Source: Sequoia sempervirens (Eukaryota > Streptophyta > Pinopsida > Cupressales > Cupressaceae). From it: 64,000 nucleotides of DNA. Positions 23,846 to 34,463 of the stretch are shown piece by piece; the first letter of the stretch is position 1; every line of letters starts with the position of its first letter. The notes under the pieces are model-generated. The model was given only the letters and a program-made list of their open reading frames with translations, made no database searches and had not been told where the DNA came from. The translations under genes and the position numbers were made by a program. The stretch lies in the NCBI GenBank assembly GCA_007258455.2, contig VDFB02270651.1:493142571-493206570 (forward strand), given 5' to 3'.

Positions 23846-24886
23846 ACTCTTCCCTCTTCAAGATTTCTGCCAACTCTTCTTTTAGACATTTCTCATTCTC
23901 AAAATCCTCTGCATCCATCCCTTTCTCTATTATTTGTTCATTTAGGACTCTGATTTCTTGCTCTAGTATTTCCTTCTCCTGGAATATGTTCTTGAAATGT
24001 GTCTTGTTCCATTCTTTGAGCTTATTCTTGATGTATCACGGTTTCTTGCTTATTTTGAAAAGCTCCGATTTGTCTCCAAACCTAATCTCATTCCACCACT
24101 TCTCTATTATCTTTGGTAGGTGATCATCTCTCAGCCACATGTTTTCAAATTTGAAAGGGCTTCCTTAGGGGGGATCATCTTGCCCAAATGTCAGTGAGAT
24201 AGGAAAATGATTTGACCCTATGAAAGGTAGTATGTGAGCTTCTTGTGAGGCTACTAGTTCTCCCCAATCTCCCCAGAGAAGGAATTTGTCCAATCTTTCA
24301 GCTATGTTGGTGAAGTCCTTTCTCCTATTAGACCAAGTGAACGTTCCATTTTTGGTCTGTACATCCTCTAGGAGATTTCTGTCTATGAATTCCTAAAAAT
24401 CTCTCTGTATGGCAGTTGTTCTTCCTAGGCCTCCTTGCTTCTCTTCATTGTTCAAAGTTGTGTTGAAGTCTCCAACAACTATTCCCATCTCATCTCTCTT
24501 ATTTTCCAACTCACCTGATATTTTGTCCCACACTTGTTTTTTCCCCTTGTAGCTATTGGCCAATATACATTGATATTGAAGAAGGTGTCAGGCCTTCTTA
24601 GATCCTTAAACTTGATCACCTACCAATTGTCCTCTTCTTTTTCTACTTCCCCATCTACTGTTAGAGGGTTCTACAAGAATCCTAGCCCACCAGATGCTCC
24701 TATGGCCTCCTTGAATTGACTTCTCCACTACCTCCAATTGCACAATCTCCTTTGACCTTCTTCCTTACTCCATTTTGATTCCTGTATGAAAACTATGTCC
24801 ACTTTTGATTGGTCAATTTGGCACTTGACCATGCACCATTTGTCAGGGGCATTGATGCCCCTGATATTCCACATTATGATCCTCAT
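23846..24886 (-). pseudogene. LINE ORF2, 5' half: AP-type endonuclease
   Basis: The ATG at 24886 (minus) starts MRIIMWNIRGINAPDKW, the classic plant L1 endonuclease opening, with IVFIQESKW following. The C-terminal catalytic box reads GSNHFPIS, where the usual Asp of SDH is Asn; the other LINE in this window has the same GSNHFPI, so this may be a family trait. The linker then runs to EELAEILKREE and is cut at 23846 by the copia element. The frame resumes exactly at 16600. The endonuclease would nick the T-rich target that primes cDNA synthesis. Several stops are present. Confidence 0.88.
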
Positions 24887-25539
24887 TCTACCCTGGGAAG
24901 GAGGCTATCCTTCCCAACAACTAATTTTTTCTGACCAGAGGCATTGCCTACAGTCATCAACTTACCTTTGTTTGTTTTCCTACCCCTTTTAGATTTTTTC
25001 TTTATGCTAGGTGCATTTATCTTTGATTCTGGTTGTTCAAGCTGCCTCATCTCAAGCAATTCACCTTCCTCTGCATCCTCCCAAGGTTCATCTTCTCCCT
25101 CTGAGAATTGATCACTCTCCTCTTCTTTGGACTGAGCAAAGTCATCATCTTCCTCCTGGAGAGCATCTAAATTGTTTTCTTTGGAGGTCTGCTCATTCTT
25201 TCCAGCCTCCTCTCTTGTTGCCTGGGATTATAATTCTTCCCTTTCTACTTCCTTTGTTAGTTTCCAAAGTTGGGTTTTGATATCCTTTTGGAGTTCTTGT
25301 GCACCTTCCATAAGGGCATTGAGCGTTTCCTCTGCTCGAAAGCTTCCCAACCCCTTCTTTTCCTTTATTGGTGGGGGATCATTGTTGCATTCCTATGAGG
25401 TTTCTCTAGATTTCTTCTACTATGACTTGGTTCTAACATCCTTAGATGACTCTTTTGTGGTTTTGGTTGCTATTTCCTGTGATATTCCATCTCCTGTTTC
25501 TTCCCTCTCTTCATTGTTTGTATAAGCCTCCATTCCCCT

Positions 25540-26663
25540 GAGTGAAGTGCCTTCCAGGGAAGAATCTCTAAAGAGGCATTTTTTGGGTTCTCCTCCTTCA
25601 TTTCTACTAGTATGCAGGCTTCAGCCCCATATATTCAATTTATGAAATCCTCATCCACCCCTAAGCACACCCCTAGGGCATCACCTAATCTCACCATAGC
25701 CTCCACATTCTAGAATTTTGAGGGCAGATCCACCAGCTTGATCCAGGTGGGGATTTGGTTTATTTTGTAGTTTCAGGGATCAAAGCTTGATCTCCAATTT
25801 AGGTAATGAAAACTACGACCATTCATGAACAAAGGTTTCCCTTCTATGATTTCTAGCTTTAGTTTTTGATCTATACATTCTATGAGAAAAAAAGAGTTTG
25901 GTAGCTGGTAGATGTTTACCTAGTATTTGTATTTGTTTTTCCACCATGCTTTGATTTCCTCCCTGGGCCAGTCCACTTGGTGAACAAAGCTCTCTCCATT
26001 AGTCTAATCACTCTTCATTCGATCATTTCCAAGGGCATTTGGTATAGTTTGCTTCCCCATGGTCGCAACCAGTCGCCTCCACTTGTTTTGTTTTGAAAAT
26101 TTCTTTTGTTTGTTTTTCTTATGAACATGTCTCGGTCTCTCTAATTCATTCTTCTTCCAAATTCAAATTCTTCTCCCACTTTCTGGCTTAGCTTTCCTTC
26201 ATTCCCAGGCTTAGGGTTTCCTGAACCCCTAACTCTCCAAACTTTGCTGGTACGCTTCTAGATGCCATTGCCTTTGTTGTGCCAACTAGGATCCAATGGT
26301 TTCCCATGGTAGTCATTTTCCCTGAACCACCCATGCCTTGGCTTGCCCGTGCTCCATCCTTGCCTGTTCCTTCGGTGCGCTATTGTCTCTGGCTTGGTCA
26401 GGAGCCCACTTCTTGCTATCTCCGAGCTGGCTTTTGCTTTGGTTGCAAACTCCGTTCTCTGAGCTCCCATTCTGGCGGTAGTGTGGGTGACACTTATCTA
26501 CCCAAGCTCTATTCTCAAATACCCACTACGGGATGTGATCCACCTTCTGCTAGAGGACAACGCCTTCCATCTTCTTCCCTGGTTCGCCCTCCTCCACCAT
26601 GTCGCCCCATCGACTCTTTTTTGCCTCTGCATTTTTTCGCTCCTGCTTGCCAACTTGCGCCAT
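25540..26663 (-). pseudogene. LINE ORF1 remnant with DUF4283-like domain
   Basis: An ATG near 26663 (minus) follows the 5' end of the LINE and starts MAQVGKQERKNAEAKK. After stops, a block at about 25985-25600 reads like the DUF4283 RNA-binding module of plant LINE ORF1: WPREEIKAWWKNKYKY, then INQIPTWIKLVDLPSKF and MVRLGDALGVCLGVDEDF. Beyond it is an acidic, Ser-rich tail that leads to ORF2. ORF1 protein binds LINE RNA. At least three in-frame stops interrupt the domain. No zinc knuckle was found. Confidence 0.78.
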
Positions 26664-26686
26664 CCTCTTCTTTATTAATATGATGA

Positions 26687-26709
26687 TATATATAGATTAT
26701 ATTATTATT
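26687..26709 (+). repeat. Right 23-bp target-site duplication of the LINE
   Basis: This is the exact copy of 11934-11956, directly beyond the 5' end of the LINE. Confidence 0.88.
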
Positions 26710-27991
26710 ATATATTATATTTTATAATAAAAATTATAAAATATAAATATGAAATTACTATAATTATTAATTAATAATTAATATACTCTTATATAGAACA
26801 AATTAAATTAATATTTAATTTATCTTTGAAGAGATTAGGAAAAAGAAAGAGAGATAGAGGGGGAGACAATTCTATATAGAGAGAAAACTATATATACTAA
26901 TACTTGCACCTAAAGTAGGTTCAAGGATTACGATGTGCTACAAATTCTAGTTGTATGTGGCTAGATTAAACAATTAATAATAAGTGCTAAATAAGGTTCA
27001 ACAAGGTGACTAAAGAGTGGTTACGCAGGCCAAGCATGATGGTTAAGAGAAGCAGTTTTGAATGGGGTGTAATAAAAAACCCACCTTTACATTGCAGGTG
27101 GTTTTGAAGGATCCACCGAAAACTACCATAAAGAAATTGATGTGTAAGATTTCGAAACGAAAGAATTTTGGGTGGTTTCAGAAATGTCACTTTCCATGGT
27201 GGTAGGCATTTTCTTTGTTTATTTCGACAAGTTGAAAAACCAAGGATCCCGTAAAATATTTTTCATATTGCTTGGCAAAAGGATTTATGGCTGCATAAGG
27301 TTCTTAGGAAATTTCCTCCCATAACTCGCAATAAATCTGCATTAATCGTGTCCACTCTAGACAAGCGTAGGTTAATGTATGAAAAAAAAGAGACCAAAAT
27401 TTACCCTAATTGACCTTCGACACTTCTTCGACATACCCATTGCACACCAAGGTGCAATTGCTAGTTTAATAATCCCTTAAACCATATTGTAAGTCATAGG
27501 CACTAGAAAATAATCTCACCATAGAAATTAATAAACTCCCCAATTTTTTTTTATAATTAAAAATATTAATTATTAAAGACAAAATTAAAGAAAAAAGAAA
27601 ATAATACAAAAGAGCAGAAAAGTAATTAACCTTGGAAAAGTAACCAAACCAAGGTTAATAAGCACATACCTATCCATCCCTTCGATGCGAGAAATAAAGC
27701 TCAGTTTTTCGACTTACCTCCAGGAGGAAGTCATAGGATTATGGAGATTTTACAAGTATGTCCAAACTAACCCCGAAAATGCATAAGCAACAAAACGGCA
27801 TGATTGGTAATTTTGTAAAAAGTAAAACGAATCAGTAAAAATCTGTAGGGGTGGATCAACTCCCAAATCAATAATCTCATTTCTTTTGTTAAATCCTAGG
27901 TTTGGATTGTGTGTTTCCTTAAGCAGAAACGTCAACCATTTTTTCATGATATACGGGCTCAGATCTGGTTGATGATTTTGGCATCTGGAGA
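26710..27991. other. AT-rich tract, then upstream region of the nonaspanin gene
   Basis: 26710-26850 is the continuation of the AT-rich LINE target. The remainder is non-coding and should hold the promoter and 5' leader of the gene at 27992. No convincing TATA box could be fixed. An ATG at 27972 is out of frame with the main start and would be an upstream ORF if included in the leader. Confidence 0.5.
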
Positions 27992-30900
27992 ATGGAGAAT
28001 TGGGTGTTTGTGTTGGGTTTTCTGGTTCTGTCATGGGGAGCTCAGGTGCAGGCAGGGTATTCTGATCATAAATACAATGATGGAGATTATGTGCCTCTTT
28101 ATGCAAATAAAGTTGGTCCCTTTCAGAATCCAAGGTACATGACTTTCAAATCTGTAAATTCAGAGCTTTTCTATGGATTTCTCTTTTTTTGGTGGGTTTT
28201 CGTTTTCCATTTGTGGTTTCTTTGTTTATGGTCTCGGCTATGATGAAAAATATTAGTTCGTTTCCCCTTTCTGTGGTCTTATATTTTAGTCCTCGAAATA
28301 TTACGTAGGGTTTCGTTGTACAGTAAATGGATGAACCCAAGATTTCTGTCAGGGTCGTTTTTAAGTATAGTGGGTGGCTTTGAGTAGTGTTCTTGTGGTG
28401 GGTAGTCATAAGGGAAATGTGCACTTGTTTTTGGAGTCCGTTGTTGTTATTGGGTCCTATTGGAATGTGGCGATTTGTACTCGATATAGTTCTTTTTGTG
28501 ACATGATTTTAAGCTGTTTAAACTTAGGGGTCAAAAGGCTCAAATGATGAAACTTTTTAGGATACCAAAGTTCATACAATGGCGCTGCGAAAATTCTTTG
28601 TCAGGGTATATGCACTGGCTGCTGGGGCCACACAATCCCTTGACCCATGGCTTAATTGTACGTGGAATCCATCAGGCCTGCCAATGGTAACAGCCTATGC
28701 ACGAACCCATGCTCGCCATAGTTGGTGACTGGTACTTTGTATTAAATGTTTTCTGTGATATGATACTGAGCTGCAAAGACTTGGGGATCAAATTTTAATT
28801 TGCACTTATTAGGATGACAAAGTTCAAAGCTTAGCAGTATAGGCATTATTCAGCAGGGGATATGCACTGGTCACTAGATGATAGACATCGTGGATTAGAC
28901 ATATTTGCATGAAGAATCATCCAGCCTATTGAACAGTAAATGTCTCATCTGAATTTGTCCAACAAGACAACTTGAACTTTGACCTACTTGATTGGGGGTT
29001 GTACTTTATTTTAGTATGTCTAAACATAAGATATTCTTGGATTATAAAACTTGGAGTGCCATATTTTAATGATTTAAAACAAAGTCGCTGAATCAGAATT
29101 GGGTATGCTATGCTGGTATGGCCAAATATTTTCTGGGAACTGGGTAAGTTCTGGGCTTGTCTGCACAAAAAAATATTAAAATCATAAATATATACATATT
29201 TGCAGCCTAAAAACAGGAATGAAGTACAGAATACCACATATCATGCATATGCTAAACAAAACTACCATAAATATTACAAATTTGAAATATTGTATACTAA
29301 TTCGATATAAATTTGTCAAACTTGAATGCCATTATAGATATTCATTGTAATATTAAAATAATACAATGGGTAATGAGCATCAAATGGGTCGTTATCAAGA
29401 CCATAATCATCATCATCATTGACATTAGATGATGTAGGTTGACCAGAAGAAACACAAGCAGCCCCACGCCTACTTGCAGTAAAAGTATGCTGGTTATCCA
29501 ACTTCTCAAAAAGTGAAAATGGCTGCAGAATCAGAGGAAATTTGTGGTGCTGCTTACTCTGGTGACTGTGAATCTTATTGTGGTGCCACTTGTCAAACAA
29601 AATGTGGTGTTTTCTTGTTCCATGTTACTTGTCAAACAAAACAAAATGGCAGTTGGTTTAGAGTTTAGGGCACGATTTTGATGGTCAAATGTTAAACAAA
29701 ATGAACTGAAATTGTCACCCACCATTGGAATCACCTTGACATAGTTGGAATTGCCTGGGTATGCACATGAATGATTCCGAACAAATGTGTGCAAAAAACT
29801 TGGCATTGGATGAATCGTACCCGGGTATGCCTAGTTTTTTGGCTGTTTTGGTGAAATAGATTTAATTTAAACACACTTAGATCATCCCCTAGTTTATAAT
29901 TTCCTTCCAATATGCTTTACATCTCTTTTTCTTACGTTACAACTTAACTGTTCCATAGATCAATAAAAATGTAGGGTGAATGGTGTTTTCGTTGTGGGAT
30001 TTGACCTTTGTATCTCATATTCATTATTAGTCATTATATAAATGACATTACGAAATTATTTGAAATTTCTAATTTATGATGATAATAATTACAAGGCAAG
30101 GTTACCTGCTTAGCACACAAGCACCTGTAAGTTTGTTACTAGGGAGAGGAATAATGTATAATTATGAGTTGAGAAAGAGCTTCTGGATATGATTCTGTAT
30201 TAGCTTTTAACATCAACATTTCCTTTTCTTCATCCAGAATCATGGAGCGTGATCTGAAAAGTTAAAGCTAAAAAGCAATACACACTTATATCCAGAAGCT
30301 CTTCTCAACTCATTACAATGGATTGTGGAAGAATTATGTCTGTTAATATATGGTTAAGTCATGAGATGCTCTATAGTGAGTTGGGGGAGGGTGAAGGCTG
30401 CAAGGTGTCATTCTTTTAGGTGCATGAAAATTTGTCACATATGGAAGAGCTGACATTTACTTAAACCTATTTTCATTGGATATGGAGCTTTAGTAAGAAT
30501 GTCATTTTTACAATATTTATAGTTGTACGGTCAATAAAAATAACCACCAACAACCTCAAATTATTTCTGTAAGCAATACAAGAAACTAATTTTGATTAGC
30601 TTTTCGGCATACATGCAGAAAATGTGAATCAAAATATAATTTCATTCCCATGTCATACAAAATATTAAGGTAAGAATAGTTGGTAACTAAATAATTAGTT
30701 ATGACGAGTAAAAAATACTATAATAGTTCATTTTCAAATCTCTCTTCAAACCATTTCCATATAAGATAGGCAGCTCGAGGTTGATACCTCTCAGCATTAA
30801 CAGATATCCGTATTTAAGATATCTGAGATAGTTTATTATGTCACAGTGTATAATTTTTTGAAGATGTTTATGGTGATATACAATTATACATATATGACCA

Positions 30901-33900
30901 TTTCAAACATTTTATTTCCATTGCTTATGTGGTTTTAGTCTTGAAGATGGTCTGGTCTCTTTTGGTGCTTCTCTCTGTCTAGCTGTGTCAGAACTTAATA
31001 TTTTCCTGTTTGACATGTGTAATGTACTCAAGCTCTAGTCCTCTAGGTTGTTTTGTAGTAGTAAGTTGGAGTGCTTGCAGCCATGATGGCCCAGGTTGAA
31101 GTGAGATAGGCACATGCTTTCTGTCCTGCAACTATGTGTTGGTTAAGTGTTGTACAATTGCAGAATATTCTTTCCAGCTGACGAAAAAGGGTTTGTGTGA
31201 TAAAAAAAGTATCTAAACCCTAAAGGAATAATAGTTTATAGGGCGCTATTGTGTTGGGCACAAAATAGCCATCCTGTGGAAGTTATATTCGAAGGGCTAA
31301 TTACCACTCTCTAGTAGGGTCAGCATTATTGTATATGCATATTTACTTCAATGATTGCTTCTAGTTTGGTGTTCATAAAAATATTGACATCTAGTTGGTC
31401 TTCTCTACAATTGAACTGTAGCTATCTTTTTCCAACATAAATCAGTTTTAGTCCTTGTAACTAGGTTATGTTCTCGTTATTTTAGAAGCCAACTCCTTTA
31501 TGGTTGCTCTTCTACATGATTGAGGTCACCATTTTTAACTACTAAACCTGCTTTGCTTTCAGGGTTTGGTATTAGTATGGTGTTCTTAATTGTGATAATT
31601 TGAAAGGGATTGAAGTTGTAATGTCATAATCAATCAACGCAAATGAGTTTTTTTGACGAATCTTACCAAGGTTCTATGGATTGTTTTCTGCCAATTGGCA
31701 GAGTGTAGATGACTATTAGCAAATCATATTCACCCATTCTTAAAATTTACCTAAAAAACTAATCAAACCTTTTTATGGTAAATTACGTAAATTGATTACA
31801 TTTGCCAAATTTCATGAGCATTAGTCTTAAATTATTTAATTCTTAATAAATTTCAATATTTAAAATTTTTATTCACCAAAATGTAAGATTTGGCAAGTAT
31901 TCTACACTCTATTTTCTAGTGTTTCTAACTTTCTTAAAGTTTTCCTTTTGTCTTATCTCCTATTTGAAAAATGAATGCTGCTTTAACTTAATGGTTCACA
32001 GTTTACATGAACATATTTGGAATTTGGTTTATCTTGACACTTTTGATTGTTTTACAGTGAAACATATCGCTATTTTGACTTACCATTTTGTCAACCAGGT
32101 TTGTACAATACAGTTTTTTTCTCATTTATTTTTGAGCATTGTTTCTTTTTGAATTTGTACTTCTTTTTTATGCTTTGAGTTGTAACTTGAAATGATTTTG
32201 ATGAAGAGGTGATTTTCTGCGCTGAGTCAAAATTGCAGCCCATATAACTGAGAAGAGGGAAGATCTAGGAGAAGTCTTGAATGGTGATCGTATGGTTGAT
32301 GCTCCATATAAGCTTGACTTTAAAGTCAACAAGGAGTCCGAGGTACTTTGCAGAAAGAAGTTGACAAGGGAGGATTTGGTGAAGTTTAGGGAAGCTGTTA
32401 AGAATGATTATTATTTTCAGATGTATTATGATGATCTACCAATTTGGGGCTTCATTGGAAAGTTTGACAAGGACATGAAGCCTGATCAGAAGGGGCCTAA
32501 ATATTTACTTTATACACATGTCCATTTTGAAATCCTATACAACAAAGATCGTGTCATTGAAATCAATGTGCGCACCGATCCAAGATTCAGTGTTGATATC
32601 ACCAAAGATGAGGCGATTGAAGTTGAATACATGTACTCTGTGAAGTGGACAGAAACTGATGTTCCTTTCGACCAACGGATGGAGAAATATTCAAAGTCTT
32701 CATCTTTGCCTCAGCATTTGGAAATCCATTGGTTTTCTATCATCAATTCTTGTGTTACAGTACTTCTTCTAACAGGATTTCTAGCAACAATACTCATGCG
32801 CGTTCTGAAGAATGATTTTGTCAAGTAAGGGTCCCTACTGCTACATCTAAACAATGATGTCTGTTTGTTTTGTTAAGTAGGGATTAGGAGCCTTGGTTTA
32901 GTTGGAGACTGATCCATGCAAGTTTATTTCTGTTTGCTAACATTCCTTTTGCTTTTGATAATTGGAAGATACTCCCATGATGAAGAAACAGCTGACGATC
33001 AAGAGGAGACAGGATGGAAATACATCCATGGAGATGTTTTCAGATACCCTCCACAAAAGTCTCTGTTTTGTGCTGTTTTGGGCTCTGGCACTCAGCTACT
33101 GGCACTGTATGTGTCATATTAGAACTTGTTCCCTTTAGCAATTATACAGAGATAAAATTTTTAATTATGATGATGAGTATTGCTCCAAACTTCATTTATT
33201 TCAGCTTTTTTGGGTAACAATGGAGTACAATATTTGTAAACAGTAATTTTAAATTTTTTTTTTTTTTTTTTCTGATGTAAAATAATTCTGCTTTCAACAT
33301 TTTTATTTTTTGAAGTTCTGATGTAAATTGCTTTATATGTTTATCGCAGTGCTATCTTCATCTTTATGCTTGCATTGGTGGGTGTTTTCTATCCGTATAA
33401 CAGGGGTGCCCTCTATACTGCACTGGTTGTTATATATGCTCTTACATCTGGCATTGCAGGATACACAGCGGCTTCCTTCTATTGCCAACTTGAAGGAAAA
33501 AATTGGGTATTTACATAGATTTTATTTAATTGTTAATGATTTTGTAATTCATGACATGTGTTTGTATACTTAAAATTTTAACATCTTAAATATTCCTCTT
33601 GGCAGGTACGGAATCTGTTATTGACAGGTTGTCTTTTTTGTGGGCCTTTATTCTTAACATTTTGCTTCTTGAACACAGTTGCTATAGCCTACCATGCCAC
33701 TGCTGCATTGCCATTTGGAACAATTCTTGTGATTCTCCTTATCTGGACACTTGTCACCTCTCCTTTACTTGTCTTGGGGGGCATTGCTGGGAAGAACAGT
33801 AAGACTGAGTTTCAAGCTCCTTGTCGAACCACAAAGTATCCCCGAGAGATTCCCCCATTACCATGGTACCGAGGTACAGTTCCCCAGATGGCAATGGCAG

Positions 33901-34463
33901 GCTTCTTGCCATTCAGTGCCATATATATTGAGCTTTACTACATTTTTGCAAGCTTATGGGGTCACAAGATTTACACAATCTATAGCATCCTCTTCATTGT
34001 TTTCATTATTCTTATTATTGTAACGGCATTTATCACTATTGCCCTTACATACTTTCAGCTTGCTGTTGAAGACCATGAGTGGTGGTGGAGGTTAGTACTG
34101 TGCCTCCAACTTTCTCTTTTACTGTATTTCTCTTTTACGATAACAGAGTTTCCATGCCCTGTTTCAACTTTCAATTGATTTAAGCTTTTGATGTTCCAAC
34201 TTTCAAGTAATCTAACTGAAACACTTCATGAGTTTTGATACAGGTCTGTCTTATGTGGAGGATCAACTGGTGTTTTCATTTTTGGCTACTGCTTCTACTA
34301 TTATTTTGCACGATCGGATATGACTGGCTTCATGCAGACATCTTTTTTCTTTGGTTACATGGCTTGCATATGCTATGGATTCTTCCTAATGCTTGGAACT
34401 GTTGGTTTCCGTGCATCTTTGCTCTTTGTCCGCCACATATACCGTTCAATAAAGTGCGAGTAG
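27992..34463 (+). CDS. TMN1-like: Transmembrane nine superfamily protein (nonaspanin, EMP70 domain), seven exons
   Basis: Exons are 27992-28134, 32058-32098, 32239-32824, 32969-33106, 33350-33506, 33606-34090 and 34244-34463. All introns are GT-AG and phases agree, giving 1770 bp and 589 residues, the length of Arabidopsis TMN1. MENWVFVLGFLVLSWGAQVQ is a signal peptide, probably cut after Ala21. A lumenal EMP70 domain follows (ETYRYFDLPFC; YYFQMYYDDLPIWGFIGK). The first membrane segment is near 226-248 (SIINSCVTVLLLTGFLATIL), after which eight more hydrophobic segments reach the C-terminus. The protein ends SIKCE, fitting the KxD/E COPI-binding, Golgi-retention motif of plant TMN proteins. 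Family members sit in Golgi and endosomal membranes and act in cargo sorting. There are no stops or frameshifts; it is the one intact gene here. The exact paralogue is uncertain. Confidence 0.96.
28135..32057 (+). other. Intron 1 of the nonaspanin gene (3.9 kb)
   Basis: The donor is AG|gtacat and the acceptor ttttacag|TGAAAC. It holds a MITE at 30165-30312 and otherwise AT-rich non-coding sequence. A minus-strand frame at 29316-29600 (acidic DDDDYGLDNDPFDAHY) looks protein-like but is unassigned. The other five introns are 99 to 243 bp, so this one is about sixteen times longer than the next. Confidence 0.93.
30165..30312. mobile_element. MITE with TTA target-site duplication (Tourist/Harbinger-like)
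   Basis: The left arm TGAGTTGAGAAAGAGCTTCT is answered by the right arm's reverse complement TGAGTTGAGAAGAGCTTCTG. The match continues for about 50 bp with small differences. TTA flanks both sides (30162-30164, 30313-30315). A 148-bp element with terminal inverted repeats and a 3-bp TTA duplication fits PIF/Harbinger-type MITEs. It lies in intron 1 of the nonaspanin gene. Confidence 0.72.

Larger units (their letters stand above)
11957..26686 (-). mobile_element. LINE (L1-type, APE class) split by a nested copia element
   Basis: Read on the minus strand, the order is 5' end at 26686, ORF1 with a DUF4283-like domain, ORF2 with AP endonuclease, reverse transcriptase, zinc-binding domain and RNase H, then a further coding remnant and a short poly(A). 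A 23-bp duplication flanks it exactly. The copia element at 16601-23845 accounts for about 7.25 kb, so the LINE itself is about 7.5 kb and near full length. It has many stops and is inactive. Nesting order: AT-rich tract, then LINE, then copia. Confidence 0.9.

Noticed and set aside
27909..28142. Plus-strand 77-codon frame overlapping exon 1 of the nonaspanin gene
   Set aside because: It is out of frame with the conserved signal peptide and ends in intron 1. At most it contains a small upstream ORF at 27972.
29316..29600. Acidic minus-strand frame in intron 1 as a possible transposase end
   Set aside because: Only a short acidic block is suggestive; no catalytic motif or terminal repeats could be tied to it.
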